Source: Erythrobacter sp. (GTDB lineage: Bacteria > Pseudomonadota > Alphaproteobacteria > Sphingomonadales > Sphingomonadaceae). Taken from it: DNA of 64,000 bases. Numbering within the stretch: the first letter of the stretch is position 1; each line of letters starts with the position of its first letter. Location of the stretch: NCBI GenBank assembly GCA_030148605.1, contig JASBTD010000036.1, positions 1-64,000 of the forward strand, written 5' to 3'. Made by a program: the position numbers and the translations under genes. Below the pieces are notes generated by a model. That model saw nothing but the letters and a program-made list of their open reading frames with translations, had not been told where the DNA came from and ran no database searches. Shown in pieces: positions 43,457 through 52,777 of this stretch.

Positions 43457-43953
43457 TGATCCTGCTCTTGCTCGCGCAGCCTCAGCGCGATCCGCCGAAC
43501 CATCCGGTCAGCCACATCGCGCGCCAAATTCTCTAGCGCGGTCTGCTCGGCAGCAATCGTCGCATATTCTGAAGAGACCACATCGATCCCGGCATCTGAT
43601 CCCGCTGTCGCATCGAGCAGGATCGAACCATTGCCAAGATCAATCAGCTGATAGCGTGCACGCAGGATACGCCGCTCGCGGCTGATCGTGTCATCATTGA
43701 GCACGCCCAGGGCTTCGAGCGAATCGTCAAGCTGCACTTCCAGGCGATACTGCGGGGCGGTGTCGGTGCCAGCGACATGCAGCCGGTCATTCAGCGCATT
43801 GCGCACCAGCCAGCCATCACGCCCGGTGATTGGCGCCACTTCAACTGCCGCCAGCCCTTGCGCGACAGCTGCGTTGCTGCCGCCTGCATACATCGGTTTG
43901 AGGCCGCAGGCAGAGAGCAGCGTCAAAGCAAGCAAGGCGATCAGCGCACGCAT
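43453..43953 (-). CDS. lptE: LPS-assembly lipoprotein LptE
   Basis: 166 residues. A lipoprotein signal [20 protein letters not shown] (Cys16) leads to GLKPMY, the common start of alphaproteobacterial LptE. DRLHVAGTDTAPQYRLEVQL, LRARYQLIDLGNGSILLDATA and the helical C-terminus (ARDVADRMVRRIALRLRE) follow. LptE plugs the LptD barrel for LPS insertion at the outer membrane. The gene lies between leuS and holA and overlaps both slightly, as in many relatives. Confidence 0.9.
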   Translation of the reverse strand: MRALIALLALTLLSACGLKPMYAGGSNAAVAQGLAAVEVAPITGRDGWLVRNALNDRLHVAGTDTAPQYRLEVQLDDSLEALGVLNDDTISRERRILRARYQLIDLGNGSILLDATAGSDAGIDVVSSEYATIAAEQTALENLARDVADRMVRRIALRLREQEQDQ

Positions 43954-46541
43954 CAGGTCACAATATTGACCAAGCGGTCCGGAACCACAATCACCTTGCG
44001 TATTTCGGCCCCATCAATCGAACGCTGGACCTTTTCACTGGCGAGCGCGAGCGCTTCCAGATCTTCCTTCGACGCACCTTTGGGAGCCGACAGCGTGTCG
44101 CGCAGTTTGCCCATATGTTGCACCGCGATAGTGACTTCATCTTCGATCAGCAGCGCCGGATCATGATCGGGCCAGGCCGCTTCCGCGATCAGGCCTGCAA
44201 AGCCCGCGCGGTGCCATGCCTCTTCCGCCAGATGCGGCATCATGGGTGAGGAAAGCTTCATCAGCCCGGCGATCGCTTCGCTGCGGGCAGCAGACGGCGC
44301 GGCTTTCTCTGCCACTGAAGTCAGCTCGTAAATCCGCGCCACTGCCTTGTTGAAGTTCAATGCTTCAATGTCTTCGGCGACGGCTGCGATCGTCTGATGC
44401 AGCTTGCGCGTAAGTGCCTTGTCCTCTCCGCTTGCACCGGCATCGTACTGACCGAACAAGCGCCATAGCCGTTGAACAAAGCGCCCGCAACCTTCGATGC
44501 CAGCTTCAGACCACGGCAAGTCGCGCTCGGGCGGGCTGTCTGACAGCATGAACCAGCGCGCTGCATCCGCGCCATAGGTGTCGATGATATTGTCAGGGTC
44601 GACAGTGTTCTTCTTCGACTTCGACATCTTGATGACGCGGCCGATCTCGACCTCGCGCTCAATTCCGTCGGGATCGATCCAGAAAGCTCGTTCACCTCTT
44701 TTTTCAACCTCTGCAGGTGTCAAATACTGGGTTATTGATTGATGCGCAGCTTCGTCTTCCCAGCCAAAGATTTGCCTTTCTTCGTTCGTGGGAGGACGTG
44801 TGACGGTATACGTCTCATGCGTCACCATCCCTTGCGTGAACAGTGAAGCGAAGGGTTCGGCAAAATCCAGATGCCCCATGCGCTGCAAGGCGCGGGTCCA
44901 GAAACGGGCATAGAGCAAGTGCAGGATCGCATGCTCGATCCCGCCGATATATTGCTCGACCGGCAGCCACTTGGCGACCTCTTCCGGATCGAAGGGCTTG
45001 TCCGCGGGCTGGCTGGCAAAGCGCAGGAAATACCACGAACTGTTGGTGAAGGTGTCGAGCGTATCCGTCTCGCGCTCAGCCTTGCCGCCGCAGCCGGGGC
45101 ATTCGACATGCTTCCATGTGGGGTGCCGCAACAGCGGATTGCCCGGAGTCGAGAAATCGACATCCTCAGGCAGTTCAACCGGCAGCTGGTTCTTGGGCAC
45201 AGGCACTACGCCGCACGTATCGCAATGGATGAAGGGGATCGGCGTGCCCCAATAGCGCTGGCGCGAAACGCCCCAGTCGCGCAGGCGATATTGTGTTTCG
45301 CCCTGGCCCCACCCGTCATGCTCGGCTTTGGCAATCACCGCGGCTTTCGCCTCGTCGACTGTCATGCCGTTCATCCATTCGGAATTCACGATACGGCCCG
45401 GTCCGGTGTAGGCGACATCACCGCGAAACTCGCTCGCGGTCTCGTCTCCATCGGCAACCACGCGGGTGACCGGCAGATCATATTTGCGCGCGAAATCCAG
45501 ATCGCGCTGATCGTGCGCAGGGCAACCGAACACAGCGCCGGTCCCGTAATCCATCAGCACGAAATTGGCGACGTAGACAGGCAAGTGCCAGTGCTTTGCG
45601 AGCGGGTGCTCGACTGAATAGCCTGTGTCAAAGCCCATCTTCTCAGCGGTTTCGAGCTCTGCCGCGGTGGTTCCACCGCGTTTGCACTCAGCAATGAACT
45701 CGGCCAGCGCGGGCACATGCTCGGCCTGCGCCTGAGCGAAGGGGTGGTCTGCGGCAATCGCAACGAAGCTGGCACCGAACATGGTGTCCGGGCGGGTCGT
45801 GAACACTTCGATACCGTGATCGCTGTCAACAAAGCGGAAGGTGCAGCGCAGGCCCTGGCTCTTGCCGATCCAGTTTTCCTGCATCAGCTTGACCTTGTCA
45901 GGCCAGTTGTCGAGGCCGCTCAACCCATCGAGCAGGTCTTCGGCAAAGTCAGTGATCTTGAGGAACCACTGGTTCAGCTTGCGCTTCTCGACCTCCGCAC
46001 CGCTGCGCCAGCCCTTGCCGTCAATCACTTGCTCATTGGCGAGCACAGTCATATCGACCGGGTCCCAATTGACTTCGCTTTCCTTGCGATAGACCAGCCC
46101 GGCTTCGTACATGTCGATGAACAGCGATTGCTCCTGGCCGTAATATTCCGGATCGCAGGTTGCGAACTCGCGGCTCCAGTCGAGCGCAAAGCCGATCCGC
46201 TTCAGCTGCGCTTTCATGTTGGCGATATTCTCGCGCGTCCATCCGCCCGGGTGCACGCCCTTTTCCATCGCGGCATTCTCTGCCGGCATGCCGAACGCGT
46301 CCCAGCCCATCGGGTGAAGCACTTCATGCCCGCGCATCTTCTTGTAGCGCGCCAGCACGTCACCCATGGTGTAATTGCGCACATGGCCCATGTGGATGCG
46401 CCCCGATGGATAGGGAAACATCTCCAGCACATAGCTCTTAGGCTTGTTGCTGTTGGAATCGGCGTGGAAAATGCCAGCCTCTTCCCAGGCACGCTGCCAG
46501 CGGCCGTCTGCCTGGGACGGATCAAAACGCGTATCGGTCAT
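43953..46541 (-). CDS. leuS: Leucyl-tRNA synthetase
   Basis: 862 residues of class I leucyl-tRNA synthetase. The HIGH-type motif is HMGH at 50-53 ([14 protein letters not shown]), and KMSKS occurs in [14 protein letters not shown]. The CP1 editing domain is intact ([15 protein letters not shown] and [19 protein letters not shown]). A zinc-type [18 protein letters not shown] segment is present. It charges tRNA-Leu and edits mischarged tRNA. It overlaps lptE by one base and follows DUF3576 by 51 bases, giving the order DUF3576-leuS-lptE-holA. Confidence 0.97.
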   Translation of the reverse strand: MTDTRFDPSQADGRWQRAWEEAGIFHADSNSNKPKSYVLEMFPYPSGRIHMGHVRNYTMGDVLARYKKMRGHEVLHPMGWDAFGMPAENAAMEKGVHPGGWTRENIANMKAQLKRIGFALDWSREFATCDPEYYGQEQSLFIDMYEAGLVYRKESEVNWDPVDMTVLANEQVIDGKGWRSGAEVEKRKLNQWFLKITDFAEDLLDGLSGLDNWPDKVKLMQENWIGKSQGLRCTFRFVDSDHGIEVFTTRPDTMFGASFVAIAADHPFAQAQAEHVPALAEFIAECKRGGTTAAELETAEKMGFDTGYSVEHPLAKHWHLPVYVANFVLMDYGTGAVFGCPAHDQRDLDFARKYDLPVTRVVADGDETASEFRGDVAYTGPGRIVNSEWMNGMTVDEAKAAVIAKAEHDGWGQGETQYRLRDWGVSRQRYWGTPIPFIHCDTCGVVPVPKNQLPVELPEDVDFSTPGNPLLRHPTWKHVECPGCGGKAERETDTLDTFTNSSWYFLRFASQPADKPFDPEEVAKWLPVEQYIGGIEHAILHLLYARFWTRALQRMGHLDFAEPFASLFTQGMVTHETYTVTRPPTNEERQIFGWEDEAAHQSITQYLTPAEVEKRGERAFWIDPDGIEREVEIGRVIKMSKSKKNTVDPDNIIDTYGADAARWFMLSDSPPERDLPWSEAGIEGCGRFVQRLWRLFGQYDAGASGEDKALTRKLHQTIAAVAEDIEALNFNKAVARIYELTSVAEKAAPSAARSEAIAGLMKLSSPMMPHLAEEAWHRAGFAGLIAEAAWPDHDPALLIEDEVTIAVQHMGKLRDTLSAPKGASKEDLEALALASEKVQRSIDGAEIRKVIVVPDRLVNIVT

Positions 46542-46592
46542 GGAAATCCTGTTACGGATTTAAGCGGCGATTGGAAGCGCCGGATTGGATAA

Positions 46593-47045
46593 TCAGGAAG
46601 CCAGGGTCTGGCGGCGGATCTCGCGGGCCTTTGTAAGGATGATGTCCTCAAGCTTCTGCACGGTCGCAGCCTGCACCGGTGCATCAACCCATGCGCCATC
46701 CTGTGTAACCTGGCGGCTTGCCGCCACGCGCAGCGCATCGGCACGCAAATCCTGATCAAGGATCGTGACTGTCACCTTGACGCGTTCGCTCGGGTTGCTG
46801 GGGTTGGCATACCAGTCAGTCACGATCACGCCGCCAGCGCTATCTGCCTGCAGCAGCGGGGCAAAGCTGACCGTATCTAGCGCCGCGCGCCAGAGATAGG
46901 AATTGACCCCGATCGTATTGACTTGTGCCGCGGCCAGGTCTGCGCGCGGGCGATCGCGGCCACCGCATGCAGCAAGCGTTGCCAGAGCCGCGCATGCAAG
47001 CGCGAAACGGGCGGGGCGGCGGGTGGCAGACAGGATCAAGCTCAT
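46593..47045 (-). CDS. DUF3576 lipoprotein
   Basis: 150 residues from the ATG at 47045. The signal peptide ends in the lipobox LAAC (ALACAALATLAACGGRDRP). The mature part matches DUF3576 (INTIGVN-type start VNTIGVNSYLWRAALDTVSFAPLLQADSAGGVIVTDWY, then RVKVTVTILDQDLRADALRVAASRQ). The family is alphaproteobacterial and usually sits directly upstream of leuS. No function is established; by its place with lptE an envelope role is plausible. Confidence 0.88.
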   Translation of the reverse strand: MSLILSATRRPARFALACAALATLAACGGRDRPRADLAAAQVNTIGVNSYLWRAALDTVSFAPLLQADSAGGVIVTDWYANPSNPSERVKVTVTILDQDLRADALRVAASRQVTQDGAWVDAPVQAATVQKLEDIILTKAREIRRQTLAS

Positions 47046-47488
47046 TGGTATTATCGTCCTCACGCGGAAAGTTCGTTTTGCGCTCTATAGCTCGCCATGC
47101 GCGTGCGACAAGGCGGGAAACCGGCAAGCAGCGCGTCCATGCCCGCTTTAGTGCACTCAAAGCGGCTGTATCGAGGCTGAACACAGCGCTTGATAACAGA
47201 GCTCGGCGACAGATTTGCCGGGACGAGACAGCTGTAACGAAACGGCATTGTGTGCCGAATACAACAGTACGCTGACGTAGCGTCACCCCTATCCTAATTG
47301 CCATTGCGTAGGGCGGGTGAAGGAAACTATCGTCTGCGAGTCTGTATCGAGTCGTTTTCTCGGCAATTTTCGCCAGTCAGCCTCGGTTCAGTATGGTTGA
47401 TATTAGGTAAACCAGAACCCTTGTGGGTTCGGTGAGAATTTGAAAGCCAGATTTCTGGCAGGGATTGTGAAGGGGCTAAGGCAAGACG
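47046..47488. other. 443-base divergent intergenic region with palindromes
   Basis: No credible gene is present. It must hold the promoters for the minus-strand DUF3576-leuS operon and the plus-strand envelope-protein gene. Visible structure: TGACG-TAG-CGTCA at 47273-47285, and two successive perfect hairpins in the probable 5' leader of the plus-strand gene, GAACCC-TTGT-GGGTTC at 47415-47430 and GCCAGA-TT-TCTGGC at 47446-47459. Neither hairpin has a T-run. No tRNA-like structure is evident. Confidence 0.6.
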
Positions 47489-48244
47489 ATGGCACAGGGG
47501 CAAACAGCAAGAACGGCGCGCAAGTTGCCCTTGCTGCTGGCTGCTGCCAGCTTGGCCCTTGGCGTGCCTTCGGCAGGCCTCGCAGTTGCTTCGCTTGCTG
47601 ATGGCGGCGCTGATGATGGTGCAGCTAGCGCATTTGCCCTTTTCACTCCGTCATCGGTTGATCCGCAACTGGCGCAGCGCGTGGCACAGCGCTCAGGCAT
47701 TGCAGCAATGCGCTTCACGCCTGCTGGCGGCGTTGTGAAACGCGATCGGACAGTGACTGTCGCCGTTCGGGTTGATCAGGATACGGCGCGTGCGATTTCG
47801 ATTCGCCAGACACTGAACGTCGCGCCCGGTGGCGGCGAAGGTCTCTCAACCCTGGCGACCACGCGCTACAATCTGGGCACCGCGCGCGGCTATGAAAGCT
47901 TTGCACGACCTTCGGCGACGGTAAACCTGCCAAGCGGCGTTCGCGAAATCAGCATGCCTGATCTGGCTCAGTTCGAGCCTTCGCGCCCGACTGCGCAAGA
48001 CAAGCCCAGCCGTTTCCAGCCGCGTATTGCCTTGGAAGATGAGCGTGTGGCGGGTCGTTCGCCGAACACGCTCGATTCGCTCAGCGCCCAGACCGTGGAT
48101 CTCGGCGGGGCATACAGCATTACGCGCAACCTCGATGTGACCGCGGGTGTCCGCCTGTCGCAAGAGCGCGAGCGCCTGGGTCCGATTACCGATTCGGTTC
48201 AGGACAGCCAGGCTGTCTATGTTGGAACGCAGTTCCGCTTCTGA
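47489..48244 (+). CDS. Uncharacterised exported protein with outer-membrane-like C-terminus
   Basis: 251 residues. A signal peptide is visible (RKLPLLLAAASLALGVPSAGLAVA). A FTPSSVDPQLAQRVAQRSGIAAMRFTPAG segment follows, which I believe recurs in Sphingomonadales proteins. The last 60 residues look like beta strands (TVDLGGAYSITRNLDVTAGVRLSQERERLG, QAVYVGTQFRF) ending in Phe, the usual outer-membrane barrel signal, but the strand count is too low for a full barrel in one chain. It has its own promoter region with two leader hairpins and its own terminator. Function unknown; perhaps an envelope structural protein. Confidence 0.75.
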   Translation: MAQGQTARTARKLPLLLAAASLALGVPSAGLAVASLADGGADDGAASAFALFTPSSVDPQLAQRVAQRSGIAAMRFTPAGGVVKRDRTVTVAVRVDQDTARAISIRQTLNVAPGGGEGLSTLATTRYNLGTARGYESFARPSATVNLPSGVREISMPDLAQFEPSRPTAQDKPSRFQPRIALEDERVAGRSPNTLDSLSAQTVDLGGAYSITRNLDVTAGVRLSQERERLGPITDSVQDSQAVYVGTQFRF

Positions 48245-48288
48245 TTTTCCCGGCGCTGCGCCGCCGAACCCCATGAATTCGTATGACG

Positions 48289-48312
48289 AAGCCCCGCGCA
48301 AGCGGGGTTTTT
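48289..48312 (+). terminator. Rho-independent terminator after the exported protein gene
   Basis: CCCCGC at 48292-48297 pairs with GCGGGG at 48302-48307 around a GCAA tetraloop (an AA-TT extension is possible), followed by TTTTT at 48308-48312. It lies 45 bases after the stop codon and isolates this gene from phbB. Confidence 0.85.
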
Positions 48313-48374
48313 CATTCCCTTGACGCTACGGCACCGCTAATCCCGGCTCAATTGATGAGTTTGGGAGATTCGAA

Positions 48375-49097
48375 ATGGCGCGCGTAGCAATTGTCACTGG
48401 CGGGACTCGCGGGATCGGTGAAGCGATCTGCCAAAGGCTCAAGAAGCAAGGGCACACAGTCATCGCCAATTATGGCGGTAATGACGCTGCTGCGCAGGCT
48501 TTCACTGCCGCGACCGGCATCCCGTCGATGAAATGGGACGTTGGCGACCACCAGGCCTGCCTTGACGGCTGCGCCAAGGTTGAAGCCGAATATGGCCCGA
48601 TCGATATCGTGATCAACAATGCCGGGATCACCCGCGACGGCACTTTGCACAGGATGAGCTTCGATGACTGGAACGAAGTCATGCGGATCAATCTGGGTGG
48701 CTGCTTCAACATGGCCAAGGCTACCTTTCCCGGCATGCGCGAGCGCGGCTGGGGCCGGATCGTCAATATCGGTTCGATCAACGGGCAGGCCGGGCAATAT
48801 GGCCAGGTGAACTATGCCGCCGCCAAGTCAGGCATCCACGGCTTCACCAAGGCGCTGGCACAGGAAGGCGCCAAGTTTGGCGTGACCGTGAATGCAATCG
48901 CACCGGGCTATATCGACACTGATATGGTCGCAGCTGTTCCCGAGCCTGTGCTGGAGAAGATCGTCGCCAAGATTCCGGTCGGCCGCCTTGGCCATGCAGA
49001 GGAAATCGCGCGCGGCGTGGCATTCCTCACGTCAGAGAACGGTGGTTTCATGACCGGCTCGACCATGAGCATCAACGGCGGCCAGCATATGTATTGA
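48375..49097 (+). CDS. phbB: Acetoacetyl-CoA reductase (SDR)
   Basis: 240 residues of the short-chain dehydrogenase family. NADPH loop TGGTRGIG is at 8-15, NNAG at 81-84, and the Ser134-Tyr147-Lys151 triad in IGSINGQ and YAAAK. The GQAGQYGQVNYAAAKSGIHGFTKALAQEGA and IAPGYIDTDMV segments are typical of PhbB and distinguish it from FabG as far as I can judge. It makes (R)-3-hydroxybutyryl-CoA for polyhydroxybutyrate. No phaC synthase is nearby; phaZ is at 23754. Confidence 0.9.
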   Translation: MARVAIVTGGTRGIGEAICQRLKKQGHTVIANYGGNDAAAQAFTAATGIPSMKWDVGDHQACLDGCAKVEAEYGPIDIVINNAGITRDGTLHRMSFDDWNEVMRINLGGCFNMAKATFPGMRERGWGRIVNIGSINGQAGQYGQVNYAAAKSGIHGFTKALAQEGAKFGVTVNAIAPGYIDTDMVAAVPEPVLEKIVAKIPVGRLGHAEEIARGVAFLTSENGGFMTGSTMSINGGQHMY

Positions 49098-49154
49098 TCG
49101 CGCCATCAGCGGGGTATCAATCGGCGAAGGTATTGTGACGACCGACAAGCGGGC

Positions 49155-50252
49155 GTGACAACGCCGCGCAAGCTGGTTACGCCCAGCCTTGTGACGGGAA
49201 CAACTATTGCAGAACCGAGCCGCGAGGCCGCAAGGTATCGCGCTCCATCGCGGCTCGATGCGCGACAGCTCATGCGCGACATCAGCCAGTTCAAGACACC
49301 GCATGTCGGGCGCAGCTCGTGGGAGCTGGGTTCTACGCTTGTGCCTTTCATCGCGCTGTTTACCGCGATGCTCTTTGCAGTCCATGCGGGATACTATCTC
49401 GCTCTCGCGCTCGCGCCGGTGACCGGGCTGCTGCTGCTGCGGCTTTTCATCATCCAGCATGATTGCGGCCACCACGCCTTCCTGCCCGGTCGGAAAGGCA
49501 ATGACTGGGTCGGGCGCGCGATGGGCGTGTTCACGCTGACGCCATATGATTGCTGGGCGCGTTCGCATGCGATCCACCACGCGGGAACAGGCAATCTGGA
49601 TGCGCGCGGATATGGCGATGTCGATACTCTCACGGTTCAGGAATATGCCGATAGTCCGCGGCTGAAGCGATGGTTCTACCGCTTCTATCGCAATCCGGCT
49701 GTGCTGCTTGGCCTGGGCCCGGCCTATCTCTTCCTCTTGCGCCATCGCTTGCCGATCGGCCTGATGAAGGCCGGATGGATTTACTGGATCGCAGCCATGG
49801 GCACCAATCTGGTAACCGCACTGCTGCTAGGCGCGCTGATCTACGCCTTTTCCTTCGCAACTGTCGCGCTGGTGTTTCTGCCGGTCTTGCTGATCGCGGC
49901 ATCCACCGGTGTCTGGCTGTTCTATGTCCAGCATCAGTTCGAGCATGGTCATTGGGACAAGGATGACGAGTGGTCATTTCATGACGCGGCACTGATGGGC
50001 AGTTCGCACCTTGAGCTTCCGGCGGTTCTGCGCTGGTTCACCGGCAACATCGGGATCCATCACGTGCATCACCTGGCAAGCCGTGTGCCGTTCTACCGGC
50101 TGCCCGATGTGCTGCGCTCTCACCCCGAGCTGCGCGAACTCAATCGCTACACCATGCGCGATACGTTTGCGATGATGCGATTGGCGTTGTGGGACGAGGG
50201 CCAGCGCAAGCTGGTGAGCTTTCGCGAAGTCACCCGCCGCAAATCCGTCTAG
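49155..50252 (+). CDS. Membrane fatty-acid desaturase
   Basis: 365 residues from a GTG at 49155 (start uncertain, no ATG nearby). Several transmembrane helices surround the three histidine boxes of the di-iron desaturase family: HDCGHH at 102-107, HAIHH at 138-142 and HHVHH in the C-terminal third (GIHHVHHL). It inserts a double bond into acyl chains of membrane lipids, or acts on a related lipid. No ferredoxin or cytochrome b5 domain is fused, so it needs a separate electron donor. It follows phbB by 57 bases, possibly without functional link. Confidence 0.88.
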   Translation: MTTPRKLVTPSLVTGTTIAEPSREAARYRAPSRLDARQLMRDISQFKTPHVGRSSWELGSTLVPFIALFTAMLFAVHAGYYLALALAPVTGLLLLRLFIIQHDCGHHAFLPGRKGNDWVGRAMGVFTLTPYDCWARSHAIHHAGTGNLDARGYGDVDTLTVQEYADSPRLKRWFYRFYRNPAVLLGLGPAYLFLLRHRLPIGLMKAGWIYWIAAMGTNLVTALLLGALIYAFSFATVALVFLPVLLIAASTGVWLFYVQHQFEHGHWDKDDEWSFHDAALMGSSHLELPAVLRWFTGNIGIHHVHHLASRVPFYRLPDVLRSHPELRELNRYTMRDTFAMMRLALWDEGQRKLVSFREVTRRKSV

Positions 50253-50259
50253 TTCGAGG

Positions 50260-50496
50260 ATGACAGCGCAAGTGCCCTATCATCCGCCGGTCAAGCGCTC
50301 GATCGCCATCGAAGGGCACAAGACTTCGATCAGCCTCGAGCCGATTTTCTGGGACATGCTGCGCGATGCCGCCGCGGTGGAAGGCGTGGCGATCAATGCA
50401 CTGGTCGCGCGGATCGATGAAGAGCGGATCAAGTCGGAAACCCCACCTGGGCTGGCGAGCGCAATCCGGGTGTGGCTGGTCAGCCGCGAGAGCTAG
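50260..50496 (+). CDS. Ribbon-helix-helix domain protein (RHH_4-like)
   Basis: 78 residues. KRSIAIEGHKTSISLEPIFWDMLRDAAAVEGVAINALVARIDEER fits the RHH_4 family: a strand (TSISLEP) then two helices, with WDMLR and the NALV turn conserved. The C-terminal GLASAIRVWLVSRE is also typical. It is presumably a small DNA-binding regulator. It begins seven bases after the desaturase stop, so it could be co-transcribed. Target genes are unknown. It is a different subfamily from the Arc-like protein at 15225. Confidence 0.82.
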   Translation: MTAQVPYHPPVKRSIAIEGHKTSISLEPIFWDMLRDAAAVEGVAINALVARIDEERIKSETPPGLASAIRVWLVSRES

Positions 50497-50506
50497 GGGC
50501 GGGTCT

Positions 50507-51790
50507 CTAGTCGTCGCCCACGCGCTCGATATCGGCACCAACCAGCTGAAGCTTCTCTTCAAGCCGTTCATAGCCGCGATCCAGATGATAGAGTCGGCGC
50601 ACCGTTGTCTCACCTTCAGCCGCAAGCCCCGCCAGCACGAGGCTGAATGACGCGCGCAAGTCCGTCGCCATCACTTCCGCACCGGTTAGCCGCGATACGC
50701 CCTTCACAATCGCCGTGCGCCCTTCAGTCGTGATATCCGCACCCATCCGGCTAAGTTCAGGGACGTGCATGTAGCGGTTCTCGAAAATCGTTTCCTTGAG
50801 CACGCTGGTGCCTTCCGCCTTGCATAGCAATGCCATCAGCTGCGCCTGCATGTCTGTTGCGAATCCGGGGTAAGGTGCGGTCGTGATATTGGTTGCTTTA
50901 AGCGGGCCGTCGGCTTTGACGCGAATGGCCTTGGGCTCTTCTTCGATCTCTACCCCGATCGCTTGCAGCGCATGGATGGTTGCTGCCATTTCGCTCGCTT
51001 TTGCCCCATCGAGCCGCACATCGCCGCCGGTAATCGCCGCAGCGCAGGCATAGGAACCCGCTTCGATCCGGTCCGCCATTACGCGGTAGGTCGCGCCGTG
51101 CAGCCGCTTGACGCCATGGACCGTGATATCGGAGGTGCCGATCCCTTCGATCTCCGCACCCATCGCGACCAGCAGGTTGCACAGGTCGACAATCTCCGGC
51201 TCGCGCGCGGCGTTGAACAACCGGCACGTGCCATTGGCGAGCACCGCTGCCATCAGCGCATTCTCTGTCGCCCCGACAGAGACAACAGGAAAATCGAACT
51301 CGCCGCCGGGCAAACCGCCATCAGGCGCCATGGCTTTGACATAGCCTTGCGCCAATTCGATTTCTGCGCCGAAAGCTTCAAGCGCTTTCAAATGCAAGTC
51401 GATCGGGCGATTGCCGATCGCGCAGCCGCCCGGCATCGACACTGTCGCTTCGCCCATCCGCGCAAGCATCGGCCCCAACACCAGGATCGAAGCGCGCATT
51501 TTGCGCACCAGATCATAAGGCGCGACGGTGGATGTGATCCGCGGTGCCTCCAGACTCATCACCCGGCCGAAGTCTTCAGGCCTCGTGCCCTGGATCACAG
51601 TGGTGATCCCGAACTGGTTCATCAAATGCTGGAAGCCGTCGATATCCGCCAGCCGCGGCAAATTGCGCAACGTCAGCGGTTCTTCTGTCAGCAGCGCGCA
51701 AGGGATGAGCGTGAGCGCGGCATTCTTCGCGCCGGAAATGGGAATCGTACCTTCAAGCCGATTACCGCCTCTGATGACCAGTTTGTCCAT
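50507..51790 (-). CDS. murA: UDP-N-acetylglucosamine 1-carboxyvinyltransferase
   Basis: 427 residues of the EPSP-synthase/MurA fold. The catalytic Cys123 lies in [17 protein letters not shown], so the enzyme should be fosfomycin-sensitive rather than the Cys-to-Asp resistant type. [19 protein letters not shown] opens the protein, and [14 protein letters not shown] and [15 protein letters not shown] are present. It adds enolpyruvate to UDP-GlcNAc, the first committed step of peptidoglycan synthesis. It is divergent from galU across a 102-base gap. Confidence 0.96.
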   Translation of the reverse strand: MDKLVIRGGNRLEGTIPISGAKNAALTLIPCALLTEEPLTLRNLPRLADIDGFQHLMNQFGITTVIQGTRPEDFGRVMSLEAPRITSTVAPYDLVRKMRASILVLGPMLARMGEATVSMPGGCAIGNRPIDLHLKALEAFGAEIELAQGYVKAMAPDGGLPGGEFDFPVVSVGATENALMAAVLANGTCRLFNAAREPEIVDLCNLLVAMGAEIEGIGTSDITVHGVKRLHGATYRVMADRIEAGSYACAAAITGGDVRLDGAKASEMAATIHALQAIGVEIEEEPKAIRVKADGPLKATNITTAPYPGFATDMQAQLMALLCKAEGTSVLKETIFENRYMHVPELSRMGADITTEGRTAIVKGVSRLTGAEVMATDLRASFSLVLAGLAAEGETTVRRLYHLDRGYERLEEKLQLVGADIERVGDD

Positions 51791-51892
51791 TTCCCTCCCT
51801 TAGCCAAACCTTGCGTTCGCGCAAATGAACAAGATTGGCTTGCCTGCGTGTGATGCTTGCGAGTGCAGGCGTTGCCCCCTATCCCTTTGCCC

Positions 51893-52777
51893 ATGACGAC
51901 GCATAAACCGATCAAGAAAGCCGTTTTCCCGGTCGCCGGGCTTGGCACGCGATTCCTCCCGGCAACCAAGGCCATCCCCAAGGAGCTGTTGCCGATCGTT
52001 GATCGCCCGCTGATCCAATATGCGGTCGATGAAGCGCGCGAAGCGGGGATCGAGCAGATGATCTTTGTCACCGGGCGCGGCAAGACCGCCATCGTCGAAC
52101 ATTTCGACATGGCGTTCGAGCTTGAAACCACGATGAGCGAGCGCGGCAAGGACATGAATGTGCTTGAGCCGACCCGCGCCACGCCGGGCGATATCATTAC
52201 GGTGCGCCAGCAAGTGCCGCTGGGCCTGGGCCATGCGATCTGGTGTGCGCGCGCGATCGTGGGGGATGAACCCTTCGCAATCTTCCTGCCCGATGAGCTG
52301 ATGATTGCGCACAAGGGCTCAACCGGCTGCATGAAGCAGATGGTCGATGCATATAATCAGACCGGCGGCAATCTCATCAGTGTGCTCGAAGTGCCGCATG
52401 AGGAAGTCTCAAGCTATGGCGTGATAGATCCGGGCGCTGAGGATGGCGCATTGACCGAAGTAAAGGGGCTGGTCGAGAAACCGCCGGTCGATCAAGCACC
52501 TTCGAACAAGATCATTTCAGGCCGCTACATCCTTCAACCCGAAGTGATGCGAGTGCTCGAAGCGCAGGAGAAGGGCGCGGGCGGCGAAATCCAGCTGACT
52601 GACGCGATGGCGAAGATGATCGGGGCCCAGCCGTTCCACGCTGTCACGTTTGACGGCAAGCGTTATGACTGCGGCAGCAAGCTGGGCTTTGTCGAAGCGA
52701 CACTGGCGCTGGCGCTGGAGCGCGAAGACATGGGAGATGATGTGCGCGCGATGGCGGAGCGGTTGCTGCAGCGCTAG
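51893..52777 (+). CDS. galU: UTP-glucose-1-phosphate uridylyltransferase
   Basis: 294 residues from the ATG at 51893. It has the nucleotidyltransferase signature AGLGTRFLPATKAIPKELLPIVDRP near residue 15, FLPDELMI, GLVEKPPVDQAPSN and KRYDCGSKLGFVEA. It makes UDP-glucose for LPS core, exopolysaccharide and other glycans. The in-frame ATG at 51857 would add 12 odd residues, so 51893 is preferred. Its TAG stop shares the CTAG at 52774-52777 with the convergent P450 stop. Confidence 0.95.
   Translation: MTTHKPIKKAVFPVAGLGTRFLPATKAIPKELLPIVDRPLIQYAVDEAREAGIEQMIFVTGRGKTAIVEHFDMAFELETTMSERGKDMNVLEPTRATPGDIITVRQQVPLGLGHAIWCARAIVGDEPFAIFLPDELMIAHKGSTGCMKQMVDAYNQTGGNLISVLEVPHEEVSSYGVIDPGAEDGALTEVKGLVEKPPVDQAPSNKIISGRYILQPEVMRVLEAQEKGAGGEIQLTDAMAKMIGAQPFHAVTFDGKRYDCGSKLGFVEATLALALEREDMGDDVRAMAERLLQR

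Noticed and set aside
42416-43953. holA/lptE as a possible toxin-antitoxin or novel pair because of the four-base overlap
   Set aside because: Both proteins match known families, and the leuS-lptE-holA order is common in alphaproteobacteria.
52774-52777. Shared CTAG at the convergent galU and P450 stops
   Set aside because: It is a neat overlap of two TAG codons on opposite strands but has no likely function; compact genomes produce such overlaps by chance.
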